From Microbulbifer hainanensis (GTDB lineage Bacteria > Pseudomonadota > Gammaproteobacteria > Pseudomonadales > Cellvibrionaceae), in contig NZ_JACZCR010000049.1 in NCBI RefSeq assembly GCF_014904735.1, forward strand, positions 1 to 32,488: a stretch of DNA of 32,488 nucleotides. The letters run 5' to 3'. Positions 7,413-16,287 of this stretch are shown one piece after another (the first letter of the stretch is position 1; every line of letters begins with the position of its first letter). The notes beneath the pieces were generated by a model, which did not search any database, was not told where the DNA came from, and was given only the letters and a program-made list of their open reading frames with translations. The position numbers were made by a program, and so were the translations under genes.

Positions 7413-9224
7413 GTGGTGTCACAACGCTCCCGACTGACCAGCAGTAAATCGCCGGGCAACTGGCCCGCGCGCGAGCGCGGTCTGGAAAAGTTGCGCCTGC
7501 AACTCGCCTCCCAGGAAGCGCTGGCACCGCTGCTGGCCCTGGCCCTGTTGACCGGCGCCTGCGCGGGCCTCGTCACCGTCGCCTTCCGCCTCGCCAGCGA
7601 GTGGCCGACTAAGTTTTTCCTGTCGGCACCCGGACACTTCGAATCCCTGGCGCCGATGTGGCGATTTGCGCTGCCGGTTTTCGGCGCCCTGGTGTTGGGT
7701 GCGGTATTTGAGCTGCTGCGCCCCAGTCGGCGCGCCGTCGGTGTCGCGCATGTGCTCGACCGCCTGCACAACCACCAGGCGCAAATGCCGCTGTCCAACG
7801 CCCTGCTGCAATTTTTTGCCGGGGCAGTGACACTGATCAGCGGCCATTCAGTCGGCCGGGAGGGACCCGCCGTACACCTCGGGGCCGCCAGCGGCAGCTG
7901 GGTCGCGGGGAAGTTGAAGTTGCCCAACAATTCCGCACGCAGCCTACTCGGATGCGGTGTGGCCGCGGCGATTGCAGCCTCGTTCAACACGCCCCTCGCC
8001 GGCGTGGTATTCGCCATGGAAGTCGTCATGCTGGAGTACTCCGTGGTCGGATTCCTACCGGTGATGCTGGCAGCGGTGGCGGGCAGCGCCACTACCCAGC
8101 TCACCTTCGGTAGCCGCCCGGCATTCAGCGCGCCAGCCATTCACCTGAACTCGCTCACCGAACTGCCGATCCTGCTGCTGTGCGCGGTCGTGATCGGCAC
8201 ACTGGCCGCCCTGTTTATCCGCACCCAGCGCAAGCTCACCCCACTGCAACGGCGCTCCCCGATCATGCGTTTTCTCGCCGTCGGCCTCGTCACCGGCACA
8301 CTGGGTATCTGGGTGCCGGAAATCCTCGGTGCCGGCTACGACACCCTGGGCCTGGCAATGATGGGGGAAATCGGTTTCACCGCGCTCATCGTCATCGTCG
8401 CCGCCAAACTGGTCGCCACTTCGGTAGGCAGCGGCCTCGGCATTCCCGGCGGGGTCATCGGCCCCAGCCTGTTCCTAGGGGCCTGCCTGGGCGGCATCGC
8501 CGGTGGTCTCGCCAACCTGTGGCTGGGGGAGTTCACCGCCAGCCCCGGCTTCTACGCGATGGTGGGCATGGCGGCGATGATGGCGGCACTGCTCAACGCG
8601 CCCCTGGCCGCGCTGCTGGCCATTCTCGAGCTCACCTACAACCCCAATGTGCTGTTTGCCGGCATGATGATGATCGTCACTGCGTGCCTGGTGTGCCGTC
8701 AGGTTTTCGGCACCGAAGGCATATTCCAGGAGACCCTGCGTGCACAGGACAAGAGTGGCACCCCCAGCTGGCGCCAGCAGATGCTCAGTCGCGTCGGTGT
8801 GGCCAGCGTGATGGAGCGGCGCTTCGTGGTAGCGCCGCGCTATGTGGGCGAGCCCGAGGCGCGGCGTTTGATCGAGCGCCACCCCCTGTGGATCCTGATT
8901 GACCTGCCGGATAAGCCCGCGCCACAAATCCTGCGGGCAGCCGATCTCGCCACCTTCCTCGAGCGCCTGCGGGAAAACCGAGTTGAGTTCGAACAGGAGG
9001 CCATCCCGGAAGATATCGAGGACATAGATCTGCTCAAACTGCCCGGCGAGCGCCATCAACCAGCCGCGCTGAACTGGCGCTCTACGCTACTGGAAGCCCA
9101 GCAGCAGCTGGAGTCCAGCGGCGCCGACGCGCTGTATATCATTCGCAGCCAGAGTGGCGCACTGGACAACAATGCCGCGGGCATTATCCTGCCTCAGGAC
9201 ATCGATAACTTTTACCGCAAATAA
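7413..9224 (+). CDS. ClC-family anion channel/transporter with C-terminal CBS-like region
   Basis: Inner-membrane ClC protein of 603 residues with about ten hydrophobic segments (about 35-430) and a soluble C-terminus (about 445-603) that looks like a divergent CBS pair. The external gating glutamate is kept in GREGP (148-152), and the second filter motif reads GIPGGVIGP (343-351). The usual GSGIP filter motif is replaced by AVGVA (about 108-112). The internal proton glutamate (E203 in E. coli ClcA) aligns to valine 204 in the FNTPLAG helix. Start: GTG 7413 or, with better spacing from AAGGA, GTG 7416. It is divergent from argC, with hemJ 30 bases downstream. Substrate and mechanism (channel or exchanger) are open. 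Confidence 0.9.
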   Translation: MVSQRSRLTSSKSPGNWPARERGLEKLRLQLASQEALAPLLALALLTGACAGLVTVAFRLASEWPTKFFLSAPGHFESLAPMWRFALPVFGALVLGAVFELLRPSRRAVGVAHVLDRLHNHQAQMPLSNALLQFFAGAVTLISGHSVGREGPAVHLGAASGSWVAGKLKLPNNSARSLLGCGVAAAIAASFNTPLAGVVFAMEVVMLEYSVVGFLPVMLAAVAGSATTQLTFGSRPAFSAPAIHLNSLTELPILLLCAVVIGTLAALFIRTQRKLTPLQRRSPIMRFLAVGLVTGTLGIWVPEILGAGYDTLGLAMMGEIGFTALIVIVAAKLVATSVGSGLGIPGGVIGPSLFLGACLGGIAGGLANLWLGEFTASPGFYAMVGMAAMMAALLNAPLAALLAILELTYNPNVLFAGMMMIVTACLVCRQVFGTEGIFQETLRAQDKSGTPSWRQQMLSRVGVASVMERRFVVAPRYVGEPEARRLIERHPLWILIDLPDKPAPQILRAADLATFLERLRENRVEFEQEAIPEDIEDIDLLKLPGERHQPAALNWRSTLLEAQQQLESSGADALYIIRSQSGALDNNAAGIILPQDIDNFYRK

Positions 9225-9254
9225 TCCAATCTGTTTCTGCCAAGGGGGCACTCA

Positions 9255-9677
9255 ATGCTGTGGGTTAAGGCTTTTCACCTGGTCGCCGTGGTCTGCTGGT
9301 TCGCTGCACTTTTCTACCTACCGCGCCTGTTCGTCTATCACGTGGATGCGACCGATGCGGTGAGCCGCGACCGCTTCTGCATCATGGAGCGCCGCCTGTA
9401 TCGTGGTATCGGCACGCCTTCAATGATTATCACCATCGCGCTGGGTATCTGGCTCGCCAGCTTTAACTGGGAGTACTACAAGACCGCCGGCTGGTTCCAC
9501 GCCAAGCTCGTGTTCGTCGTACTGCTGATCGGTTACCACCACATGTGCGGCGCCTACGTACGCAAATTTGCCGAGGGTACGAACACCAAGAGCGGACGCT
9601 ATTTCCGCATTTTCAACGAATTGCCGGTGATCGCGCTGATCGCCATCGCTATTCTGGCCGTGGTGAAACCTTTCTAG
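9255..9677 (+). CDS. hemJ: Protoporphyrinogen IX oxidase, HemJ type
   Basis: Inner-membrane heme protein that oxidises protoporphyrinogen IX to protoporphyrin IX, the penultimate heme step in bacteria lacking HemG or HemY. The 140-residue product matches the family in length and shows four hydrophobic helices, an N-terminal KAFHLVAVVCWF with the conserved histidine H8, and the LIGYHHMCG segment. A GGGGG ribosome site precedes the ATG. It lies 30 bases after the ClC gene and upstream of the ThiD-like gene and hemL, in line with other tetrapyrrole genes nearby. Confidence 0.92.
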   Translation: MLWVKAFHLVAVVCWFAALFYLPRLFVYHVDATDAVSRDRFCIMERRLYRGIGTPSMIITIALGIWLASFNWEYYKTAGWFHAKLVFVVLLIGYHHMCGAYVRKFAEGTNTKSGRYFRIFNELPVIALIAIAILAVVKPF

Positions 9678-9712
9678 GCCCGATCCCTGCCGTACCCGAA
9701 GACACCAATTTT

Positions 9713-9742
9713 GGCGCGCTATCATTCCGATGAGATCGCGCC
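9713..9742. other. Imperfect hairpin between hemJ and the ThiD-like gene
   Basis: GGCGCG (9713-9718) pairs with CGCGCC (9737-9742), and the inner arms (9719-9725 / 9730-9736) pair with two mismatches around a TCCG loop. No T-run follows. It could be a weak terminator or an mRNA-stabilising element in the 129-base gap. A TATCAT within it lacks a good -35. Confidence 0.35.
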
Positions 9743-9806
9743 CAGCATCTAGAATGAAGGAACCTCCGGACACCTCCACACAGCCACGGAACCGCACGAC
9801 TCGATC

Positions 9807-10592
9807 ATGGATACACGCCAACCCGTCGTACTGACCGTCACCCACCACGACCCCAGTGGCAGTGCTGGTATCACTGCGGACACCGAAACCGCCGTCAGCC
9901 TGGGCTGCCACTGCACATCGGTAGTGTCCGCCATCAGCGTGGGGGATACCGGAGAACTGCTCGGTGTCGCCCCGGTGGACGACAGCCTGCTGGTGGAACA
10001 GGCCCGCGCGGTGCTCGAGGATATGCCGGTGGCCGCCATCAAGGTGGGCTACCTCGGCTCGGTAGAGAATGTGCGCGCACTGCACAGCGTGCTGCGTGAC
10101 TATCCGGATATCCCCGTCGTCATCGATCCCGACGCTACCCTCGCCGACAAACAGAGCCTGCTGGCACCGCCGCTGTGGGAGGCGATGACATCCCTGCTGC
10201 TGCCCCACGCCACCATGACCTGCCCCAACCGCCGCGAAGCCTGTGCCATGGCGGTGGAGGCGGACGTACTGGACGCCATGGCGCAGGAACTACTGGAGAG
10301 CGGCTGCCGCTACTTGCTGGTGACTGGCGTGCCCAGCGAACAGCGGCTGGAAAACCGCCTCTACGATGAGCGCGGCCTGATCCGCCAGTTCCACTGGGAG
10401 CGCCTACCGCCGGCCGCCTACGGCACCTGCGGCACACTTGCCACCGCCATCGCCTGCCATATCGCCCACGGCCTCACCATCATCGAGGCCGTCAGCCGCA
10501 GTCAGCAATTCACCTGGAGCGCCATCGCGGACAGCCGCCGCCTGGGAATGGGCCGCCCGATTCCCAATCGCCTGTTCTGGAGCAAGCGCTGA
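9807..10592 (+). CDS. ThiD-like (hydroxymethylpyrimidine kinase family) protein, motif-degenerate
   Basis: Ribokinase-fold protein of 261 residues, recognisably of the phosphomethylpyrimidine kinase family, which in its canonical form phosphorylates HMP and HMP-P for thiamine synthesis. Family landmarks are HHDPSGSAG (13-21), AIKVGYLGS (77-85), CPNRREA (139-145) and a C-terminal W-rich tail like the pseudomonad protein encoded before thiE-hemL. Several key positions have drifted. The anion-hole motif, normally G(T/S)GCT, reads GTCGT (206-210), and the DPV segment reads DPDATL (107-112). It may have lost or changed activity. hemL follows after 123 bases, with no thiE between. I withhold the symbol thiD because function is doubtful. 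Confidence 0.8.
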   Translation: MDTRQPVVLTVTHHDPSGSAGITADTETAVSLGCHCTSVVSAISVGDTGELLGVAPVDDSLLVEQARAVLEDMPVAAIKVGYLGSVENVRALHSVLRDYPDIPVVIDPDATLADKQSLLAPPLWEAMTSLLLPHATMTCPNRREACAMAVEADVLDAMAQELLESGCRYLLVTGVPSEQRLENRLYDERGLIRQFHWERLPPAAYGTCGTLATAIACHIAHGLTIIEAVSRSQQFTWSAIADSRRLGMGRPIPNRLFWSKR

Positions 10593-10643
10593 TTCGCCGG
10601 TGAGCCACCACTGCCCGCGCGACGTCCCCTCTGCAGCGACCGT

Positions 10644-10672
10644 TTGTAGGCGCTGCCCATTACCGCGATAAT
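10644..10672 (+). promoter_or_regulatory. Putative hemL promoter
   Basis: TTGTAG (10644-10649), 17 bases and GATAAT (10667-10672) lie 43 bases before the hemL ATG. Both boxes are good matches, suggesting that hemL is transcribed independently of the upstream kinase gene. Confidence 0.5.
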
Positions 10673-10715
10673 ACGCGCGAAATTTTTCCACCCCTCCAAC
10701 GAATTCCGAGTCGAT

Positions 10716-11999
10716 ATGAGCAAATCCGAGCAACTCTTTGCCGAAGCCCAGCAGTACATTCCCGGCGGCGTGAACTCCCCAGTGCGAGCCTTCCGCGCAG
10801 TCGGCGGAACCCCCCTGTTCATTGAACGCGCCGAAGGCGCCTATCTGTATGACGCCGACGGCAAGCGCTATATCGACTATGTGCAGTCCTGGGGACCGAT
10901 GGTCCTCGGTCACGCACATCCGGACGTCATCGAGGCGGTTGTGGAACAGGCCCAGTCGGGCCTCAGCTTCGGCGCCCCCACCGAACTGGAAACCGAGCTG
11001 GCAGAAGAACTGTGCCGCCTTTGGCCGAACATGGATCTGGTGCGCTTCGTCAACTCCGGCACCGAGGCCACCATGAGCGCCATCCGCCTGGCGCGCGGCT
11101 ACACCGGCCGCGACAAGATCGTCAAATTCGAGGGGTGCTACCACGGCCACTCCGACTCGCTGCTGGTCAAAGCCGGTTCCGGCGCCCTGACCATGGGCGT
11201 GCCGTCTTCCCCCGGCGTGCCGGCGTCGCTGGCGGACCACACCATTACGCTGAGCTACAACGATGCCGAGGGCGTGCGGAAGTGTTTCGACGAAATCGGC
11301 GATCAGATCGCCTGCATCATCGTCGAGCCGGTGGCCGGCAATATGAACTGCATTCCGCCGGTACCGGGCTTTCTGGAAACTTTGCGGGAAGTCTGCGACC
11401 AGCACGGTGCGGTGCTGATCCTCGACGAAGTAATGACCGGCTTCCGCGTCAGCCTGACCGGCGCCCAGGGTCACTACGGTATCGAAGCTGATCTGACCAC
11501 ACTGGGCAAGGTGATCGGCGGCGGTATGCCGGTGGGCGCCTTCGGCGGCAAGCGCGAAATCATGGAGCAAATTGCGCCGCTCGGTCCGGTCTACCAGGCC
11601 GGCACTCTGTCCGGCAACCCGATGGCCATGGTGGCCGGTCTGGAAACCCTGCAACTGATTCAGGAGGAAGGGCTGTACGACCAGCTCACCGCCAAGACCG
11701 ACCGCCTCGTGGAAGGTGTGCTGGCCGCCGCCAAAGAAGCGGGCATTCCATTGACGGCCAACAAGGCCGGCAGCATGTTCGGTTTCTTCTTCACCGATGC
11801 GCCGCAGGTCTCCAACTACCAGCAGGTCATGGCCTGCGATACCGAGCGCTTCAACCGCTTCTTCCACGGCATGTTGGAGGAAGGGGTCTATCTTGCGCCG
11901 GCCTCCTACGAAGCCGGCTTTATGTCCGCGGCCCACAGCGATGACGACATCGAGCAGACCATCGCCGCCGCGCGTCGTGTCTTTGCGCGACTGGACTGA
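10716..11999 (+). CDS. hemL: Glutamate-1-semialdehyde 2,1-aminomutase
   Basis: PLP enzyme that converts glutamate-1-semialdehyde to 5-aminolevulinate, the second step of the C5 tetrapyrrole pathway. At 427 residues it has the family length. Visible landmarks are the N-terminal [11 protein letters not shown], the cofactor region NSGTEATM (113-120), the YHGHSD segment (142-147), and the PLP lysine K265 in [10 protein letters not shown]. Nothing is missing. A separate promoter is likely at 10644-10672. Downstream are a weak GGCGCCC/GGGCGCC hairpin (about 12012-12041) without a T-run and then the benE promoter. Confidence 0.97.
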   Translation: MSKSEQLFAEAQQYIPGGVNSPVRAFRAVGGTPLFIERAEGAYLYDADGKRYIDYVQSWGPMVLGHAHPDVIEAVVEQAQSGLSFGAPTELETELAEELCRLWPNMDLVRFVNSGTEATMSAIRLARGYTGRDKIVKFEGCYHGHSDSLLVKAGSGALTMGVPSSPGVPASLADHTITLSYNDAEGVRKCFDEIGDQIACIIVEPVAGNMNCIPPVPGFLETLREVCDQHGAVLILDEVMTGFRVSLTGAQGHYGIEADLTTLGKVIGGGMPVGAFGGKREIMEQIAPLGPVYQAGTLSGNPMAMVAGLETLQLIQEEGLYDQLTAKTDRLVEGVLAAAKEAGIPLTANKAGSMFGFFFTDAPQVSNYQQVMACDTERFNRFFHGMLEEGVYLAPASYEAGFMSAAHSDDDIEQTIAAARRVFARLD

Positions 12000-12089
12000 C
12001 CCCCTTCAATTGGCGCCCTTCCCATGATGGAGCGGGCGCCCACCCTCCCCTCAGAATCCCATCGGCGTGACAGTGCCCTGCGAAAAGCA

Positions 12090-12118
12090 TTGCATTTTCC
12101 GTGCTCGCGCCATATAAA
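12090..12118 (+). promoter_or_regulatory. benE-gntR promoter
   Basis: TTGCAT (12090-12095), exactly 17 bases and TATAAA (12113-12118) form a strong sigma70 promoter. Transcription should begin around 12125, inside the first of two TATAC-containing repeats, so a protein bound there would block initiation. Confidence 0.6.
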
Positions 12119-12120
12119 AA

Positions 12121-12150
12121 TGTATACATTTTTTAGAAGGTATACATTTT
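12121..12150 (+). promoter_or_regulatory. Tandem TGTATACA-type operators, probable GntR sites
   Basis: The 11-mer GTATACATTTT occurs twice in direct orientation at 12122-12132 and 12140-12150, 18 bases apart. Each has a GTATAC core, and the first is a full TGTATACA palindrome (12121-12128). Such sites are typical of GntR/FCD regulators, and one is encoded as the second gene of this unit. The ribosome site AGAAGG (12135-12140) lies between the cores, and the TTG start (12149) overlaps the end of the second repeat. A bound repressor would cover both the start point and the translation start region. Confidence 0.55.
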
Positions 12151-13324
12151 GAACCGTTCACTATGGGCGGATAGCAGCCTGTCCACGATCAGCGCCGGCT
12201 TCGTCGCCGTACTGGTCGGCATTGCCAGCTCCGTCGCTATCGTCTTCGAAGCGGCCCGCGCTGCCGGGGCCAGCGAGGCAATGATGGTGTCCTGGATCGG
12301 CGCCCTGGGCCTCGGTATGGGCCTGACCTGCATCGCCTTTTCCTGGTACTACCGTGCGCCGGTAATCACCGCCTGGTCCACGCCCGGCGCCGCGCTACTG
12401 GCGACCAGTCTGGTGGGGATTCCGATGGCCGAGGCCATCGGTGCGTTTCTGTTCAGCGCACTGCTGACTTTGCTAATCGGCCTGTCTGGTACCTTCGACA
12501 AGGTCATGGAGAAAATCCCCATGCCGATCACCAGCGCCATGCTCGCCGGGATCCTGGTGCAATTTGGCCTGTCGATCTTCACCTCGCTGCAGGGCAACCC
12601 GCTGCTGGTTGGTACCATGCTGCTGACCTATCTCGTCGGCCGCCGCTGGCTGCCCCGCTACGCGATTATCCTGGTGCTGGCGGTTGGTTTTCCGCTCAGC
12701 TGGCTGCTGGGACTGGTCCATTTCGAGCTGTTGCACTGGACGCCGAGCCGACCGGTGTGGGTAGCGCCGGAGTTCAAGTTGTCCACGCTCCTCGGCGTCG
12801 GCCTTCCGCTATTTATCGTCACCATGACTTCGCAGAATATTCCCGGCGTTGCCACCCTCAGAGCCTGCGGTTACGAGCGGGTGCCGATTTCGCCGGTCAT
12901 CAGCGGAACGGGGCTGACGTCGCTGCTACTGACGCCATTCGGCGGCTTCGCCTTCAACCTCGCCGCGATTACCGCCGCCATCTGCACCGGGCCGGAGGCG
13001 CACGCAGACCCCGCGCGCCGCTACACCGCCGGCATTGCCGCCGGTGTTTTCTACCTGCTCGTGGGGCTCTGTGGCGCCAGCGTCGTGGCCCTGTTCAGCG
13101 CCTTTCCCCAGGCGCTGATCGCGAGCCTGGCCGGGCTGGCCCTGATCGGCACCATCGGCGCCAGCCTCGCGGGCGCCACTGCCGAAGTCGAAAGCCGCGA
13201 AGCGGCGCTGATCACTTTCCTGATCACCGCTTCCGGCGCCAGCTTCTTCGGTATTGGCGCAGCCTTCTGGGGACTGGCCGGAGGTCTGGCGAGTTACTGG
13301 ATGTTCAGAAGGCGGGATTCGTGA
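12149..13324 (+). CDS. BenE family (benzoate/H+ symporter-like) transporter
   Basis: Polytopic inner-membrane protein of 391 residues with about twelve hydrophobic segments, matching the BenE family of proton-coupled aromatic acid carriers in length and pattern. Recognisable parts are the N-terminal GFVAVLVGIASSVAIVFEA, the APVITAWSTPGAALL block and TMTSQNIPGVATLRA in the middle. Its real substrate is unknown, and no benzoate degradation genes are nearby. The start is TTG at 12149, eight bases after AGAAGG. The stop overlaps the GTG start of the GntR gene (GTGA), so the two are translationally coupled. Confidence 0.88.
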   Translation: MNRSLWADSSLSTISAGFVAVLVGIASSVAIVFEAARAAGASEAMMVSWIGALGLGMGLTCIAFSWYYRAPVITAWSTPGAALLATSLVGIPMAEAIGAFLFSALLTLLIGLSGTFDKVMEKIPMPITSAMLAGILVQFGLSIFTSLQGNPLLVGTMLLTYLVGRRWLPRYAIILVLAVGFPLSWLLGLVHFELLHWTPSRPVWVAPEFKLSTLLGVGLPLFIVTMTSQNIPGVATLRACGYERVPISPVISGTGLTSLLLTPFGGFAFNLAAITAAICTGPEAHADPARRYTAGIAAGVFYLLVGLCGASVVALFSAFPQALIASLAGLALIGTIGASLAGATAEVESREAALITFLITASGASFFGIGAAFWGLAGGLASYWMFRRRDS

Positions 13325-13947
13325 ACCTCTACCAGCGTATCAAGAGGGATCTCCAGCAAGGCCGATTCCCCCCCGGCCGCGTGCTGAAGCAGGCGGAACT
13401 GGCCGAACTCTACGACGTCAGTCGCATTCCGGTACGGGACGCGCTGCAACAGCTGAAAAGTGAGGGCTGGCTTACCGGACACGGCAAGCGCGGTGTCGCG
13501 GTGCCGCGTTTCGACGTGCTCGAAGTGGAGGATCTGTACCTGATGCGTATGCGTCTGGAACCGCTGCTGCAGACACTGGCGGCGCCGCACCTCAGTGCCG
13601 AGACCCTGGGCCGCGCGCGGGATATTCTCGACCGCATGGAATCGGACCGGACACTGTCGGCAACCGAGATAGGCGCGCTGAACTGGGAGTTTCACGCGTG
13701 CCTGTATCGCGCCGCCGCGCGCCCGACCCTGTTTGCCACAGTGGAGCAACTGCACCGGCAGTGTGAGCGCTATATCGGCTACCAGTCCCGCAGTCTCAAC
13801 TACCAGGACACCAGTCAGCGTGAACACTACGCGATTGTCGACACACTGCAGCGGGGCGACAGCGAAACGGCCGCCTCACTGCTGGAACAGCATATTGGCG
13901 CCGCCGGACAACAGCTGGTGACATTCCTGCGCTCGGGCAGCGGTTGA
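13321..13947 (+). CDS. GntR family transcriptional regulator, FCD type
   Basis: Predicted ligand-responsive repressor of 208 residues. An N-terminal winged helix-turn-helix (about 1-65, with AELAELYDVSRIPVRDALQ) is followed by an all-helical FCD effector domain whose metal/ligand residues can be placed at N121, H125, H169 and H191. The frame is open far upstream inside benE, but the GTG at 13321, eight bases after an AAGG ribosome site, gives the family start and overlaps the benE stop. It most likely controls the unit from the tandem sites at 12121-12150, with the effector being the substrate of the adjacent transporter. Both are inferences from context. Confidence 0.88.
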   Translation: MNLYQRIKRDLQQGRFPPGRVLKQAELAELYDVSRIPVRDALQQLKSEGWLTGHGKRGVAVPRFDVLEVEDLYLMRMRLEPLLQTLAAPHLSAETLGRARDILDRMESDRTLSATEIGALNWEFHACLYRAAARPTLFATVEQLHRQCERYIGYQSRSLNYQDTSQREHYAIVDTLQRGDSETAASLLEQHIGAAGQQLVTFLRSGSG

Positions 13948-13955
13948 GCCGCGAC

Positions 13956-14345
13956 TCAGGCCGCCGCCAGCGCCGCCATGATCAGTAGGCCGAGACAGCA
14001 GAAAAAGCCACAGAACCAGAACAGGGAGCGCGCGTAACCCCAGTCCCGCAGGTAGCAGAAACCATACAGTATCCGCGCCACGACAAAAGCCACGGACAAG
14101 CCGGACAGCCAGAATTCCGGCACGCCGGCGACCATGGCCCCGAGCACCGCAGCGGCGAACGTCGGTAATGCCTCGAAACTGTTGCGCTGTGCCCAGTCGG
14201 CCCGGCGCGACAGACCGTCCTGCTGCTCGAGATATTCCCGCGGCGCCAGATTGTTATAGCGGCCCGAGCCGGCCGCCTTGGCAATCGCGGCAAACCCCGG
14301 CGGCATCAGCACCGCCACCAGCAGACACCACAAAGCTGCTGCCAT
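13956..14345 (-). CDS. MAPEG-family-like membrane protein
   Basis: Small integral membrane protein of 129 residues with four hydrophobic helices. The segment after helix 1 (NNLAPREYL...RADWAQRNSFEALP) carries the R-x-x-x-N-x-x-E-x-x-P pattern typical of the MAPEG superfamily, whose eukaryotic members act on glutathione and eicosanoids. Bacterial members are mostly uncharacterised. The frame opens at 14396, but the ATG at 14345, seven bases after GGAGA, has the best ribosome site and gives the usual length. It converges with the GntR gene and diverges from hemB. Confidence 0.82.
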   Translation of the reverse strand: MAAALWCLLVAVLMPPGFAAIAKAAGSGRYNNLAPREYLEQQDGLSRRADWAQRNSFEALPTFAAAVLGAMVAGVPEFWLSGLSVAFVVARILYGFCYLRDWGYARSLFWFCGFFCCLGLLIMAALAAA

Positions 14346-14364
14346 CAGTCCGTCTCCCATTTGA

Positions 14365-14370
14365 TATGAT
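14365..14370 (+). promoter_or_regulatory. Extended -10 element for hemB
   Basis: TATGAT (14365-14370) is preceded by TG one base upstream (14362-14363), an extended -10. No good -35 is visible. On the opposite strand TTGCCG (14402-14407) and GATAAG (14380-14385), with a 16-base spacer, could serve the MAPEG-like gene. Confidence 0.35.
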
Positions 14371-14427
14371 TGCCGCCAGCTTATCCGCTGCGGCACCGTC
14401 GCGGCAAAACCCCTTCTATCAGCCTGA

Positions 14428-15453
<1,026 letters not shown>

Positions 15454-15460
15454 CCCCTGC

Positions 15461-15494
15461 GGGCGCGGTACCCGTCTATACCGCGCCCCGTTTA
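15461..15494 (+). terminator. Terminator between convergent hemB and rhomboid genes
   Basis: A perfect 10-bp GC-rich stem (15461-15470 / 15479-15488, GGGCGCGGTA) with an 8-base loop begins eight bases after the hemB stop codon and is followed by CGTTTAT. The stem can also act on the minus strand for the rhomboid gene. About 100 further bases up to 15598 hold nothing recognisable. Confidence 0.6.
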
Positions 15495-15598
15495 TCTCCG
15501 CTCTAACGGCAGCTCCCTAGCCCTGAGCGAACTGCGTATGCCCCCCTGCAACTATCCCTCACCCGCTGGTATCAGGCAAAGCCGTCAATGCCGGCGTA

Positions 15599-16192
15599 TC
15601 AGAACAGGCGCGCCCAGGCGCCCGGATCGACAATCAGCACAAACAGCAGCCCGGTCAGTGCGCCCCAGAAATGCGCGTCGTGATTGATATGGCTGTTTTT
15701 GTCGCGGCTGGCGTACACGCTATAGGCCAGATACAGCAGACCGAACAGCCAGGCCTGCACCGGAATCGGCAGAAACAGCAGGAACAGCTCGGATTTCGGG
15801 TAGTAGACAATAAAGGCAAACAGCACCGCTGAAATCGCACCGGAAGCGCCGACACTCGCGTACTTCGGGTTCTGCCGCTCCTTGAACAGCGTGGGCAGGT
15901 GACTGGCGACCAGTGCAACGCCGTAGAGAACGACAAAGCGGGTGCCGCCGATCAGCCGCTCGAGTGGCGGCCCGAATATCCACAGGCACCACATGTTGAC
16001 CAGCAGGTGCATCAGGTTGGCGTGGACAAAACCGGCGAGGTAGATCGAGTTGCGCTTTTCACCGCGCCAGACAAAGTAAGGCTGGAAAGCGCACTGCGCG
16101 AGCAGCTTGGGGGACAGGTACAGCGCGATCAGGCTGACCGCGGTGGTGACGACCAGCAGAACGGTAGTCGCTGAAAAGGCAAAGTGGTTCAC
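15599..16192 (-). CDS. Rhomboid family intramembrane serine protease
   Basis: Inner-membrane protease of 197 residues with about six transmembrane helices. The catalytic serine lies in GASGA (S117) and the partner histidine in NHDAHFWGALTG (H174). The HANLMHLLVN block (57-66) matches the conserved H-x4-H-x3-N of helix 2. All catalytic features are present, so it should be active; its substrate is unknown. It follows mrcB on the same strand after 95 bases that contain a likely mrcB terminator. Confidence 0.92.
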   Translation of the reverse strand: MNHFAFSATTVLLVVTTAVSLIALYLSPKLLAQCAFQPYFVWRGEKRNSIYLAGFVHANLMHLLVNMWCLWIFGPPLERLIGGTRFVVLYGVALVASHLPTLFKERQNPKYASVGASGAISAVLFAFIVYYPKSELFLLFLPIPVQAWLFGLLYLAYSVYASRDKNSHINHDAHFWGALTGLLFVLIVDPGAWARLF

Positions 16193-16246
16193 TGGCGCCG
16201 CGGGCTCTGTTTCCGTGTGAACCTACAGGCTACTACAGATAGCAGC

Positions 16247-16280
16247 GGCGCCAAACCGCGTGCGAGCACGCGGCGGCGCC
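16247..16280 (-). terminator. mrcB terminator hairpin
   Basis: Nested inverted repeats: GGCGCC at both ends (16247-16252, 16275-16280) enclose a 7-bp stem (16256-16262 / 16267-16273) with a 4-base loop. On the minus strand the inner stem is followed by TTT. It begins seven bases after the mrcB stop. Confidence 0.5.
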
Positions 16281-16287
16281 TGGTCCA

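Noticed and set aside
7312..7527. N-terminal extension of ArgC
   Set aside because: It overlaps the divergent ClC start and the promoters and does not resemble ArgC. The GTG at 7311 gives the standard N-terminus.
10404..11936. 510-codon open frame on the minus strand
   Set aside because: It lies antisense to hemL and most of its composition follows from hemL codon bias (Gly, Ala, His, Val rich). No domain, ribosome site or promoter supports it.
12012..12041. GGCGCCC/GGGCGCC hairpin after hemL as a terminator
   Set aside because: The loop is about 15 bases, no T-run follows, and the stem is only 7 bp, so it was noted under hemL but not listed as a terminator.
12757..13320. 188-codon N-terminal extension of the GntR regulator
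   Set aside because: The extension is benE read in another frame. The GTG at 13321 with its ribosome site and the GTGA overlap gives a normal GntR/FCD protein.
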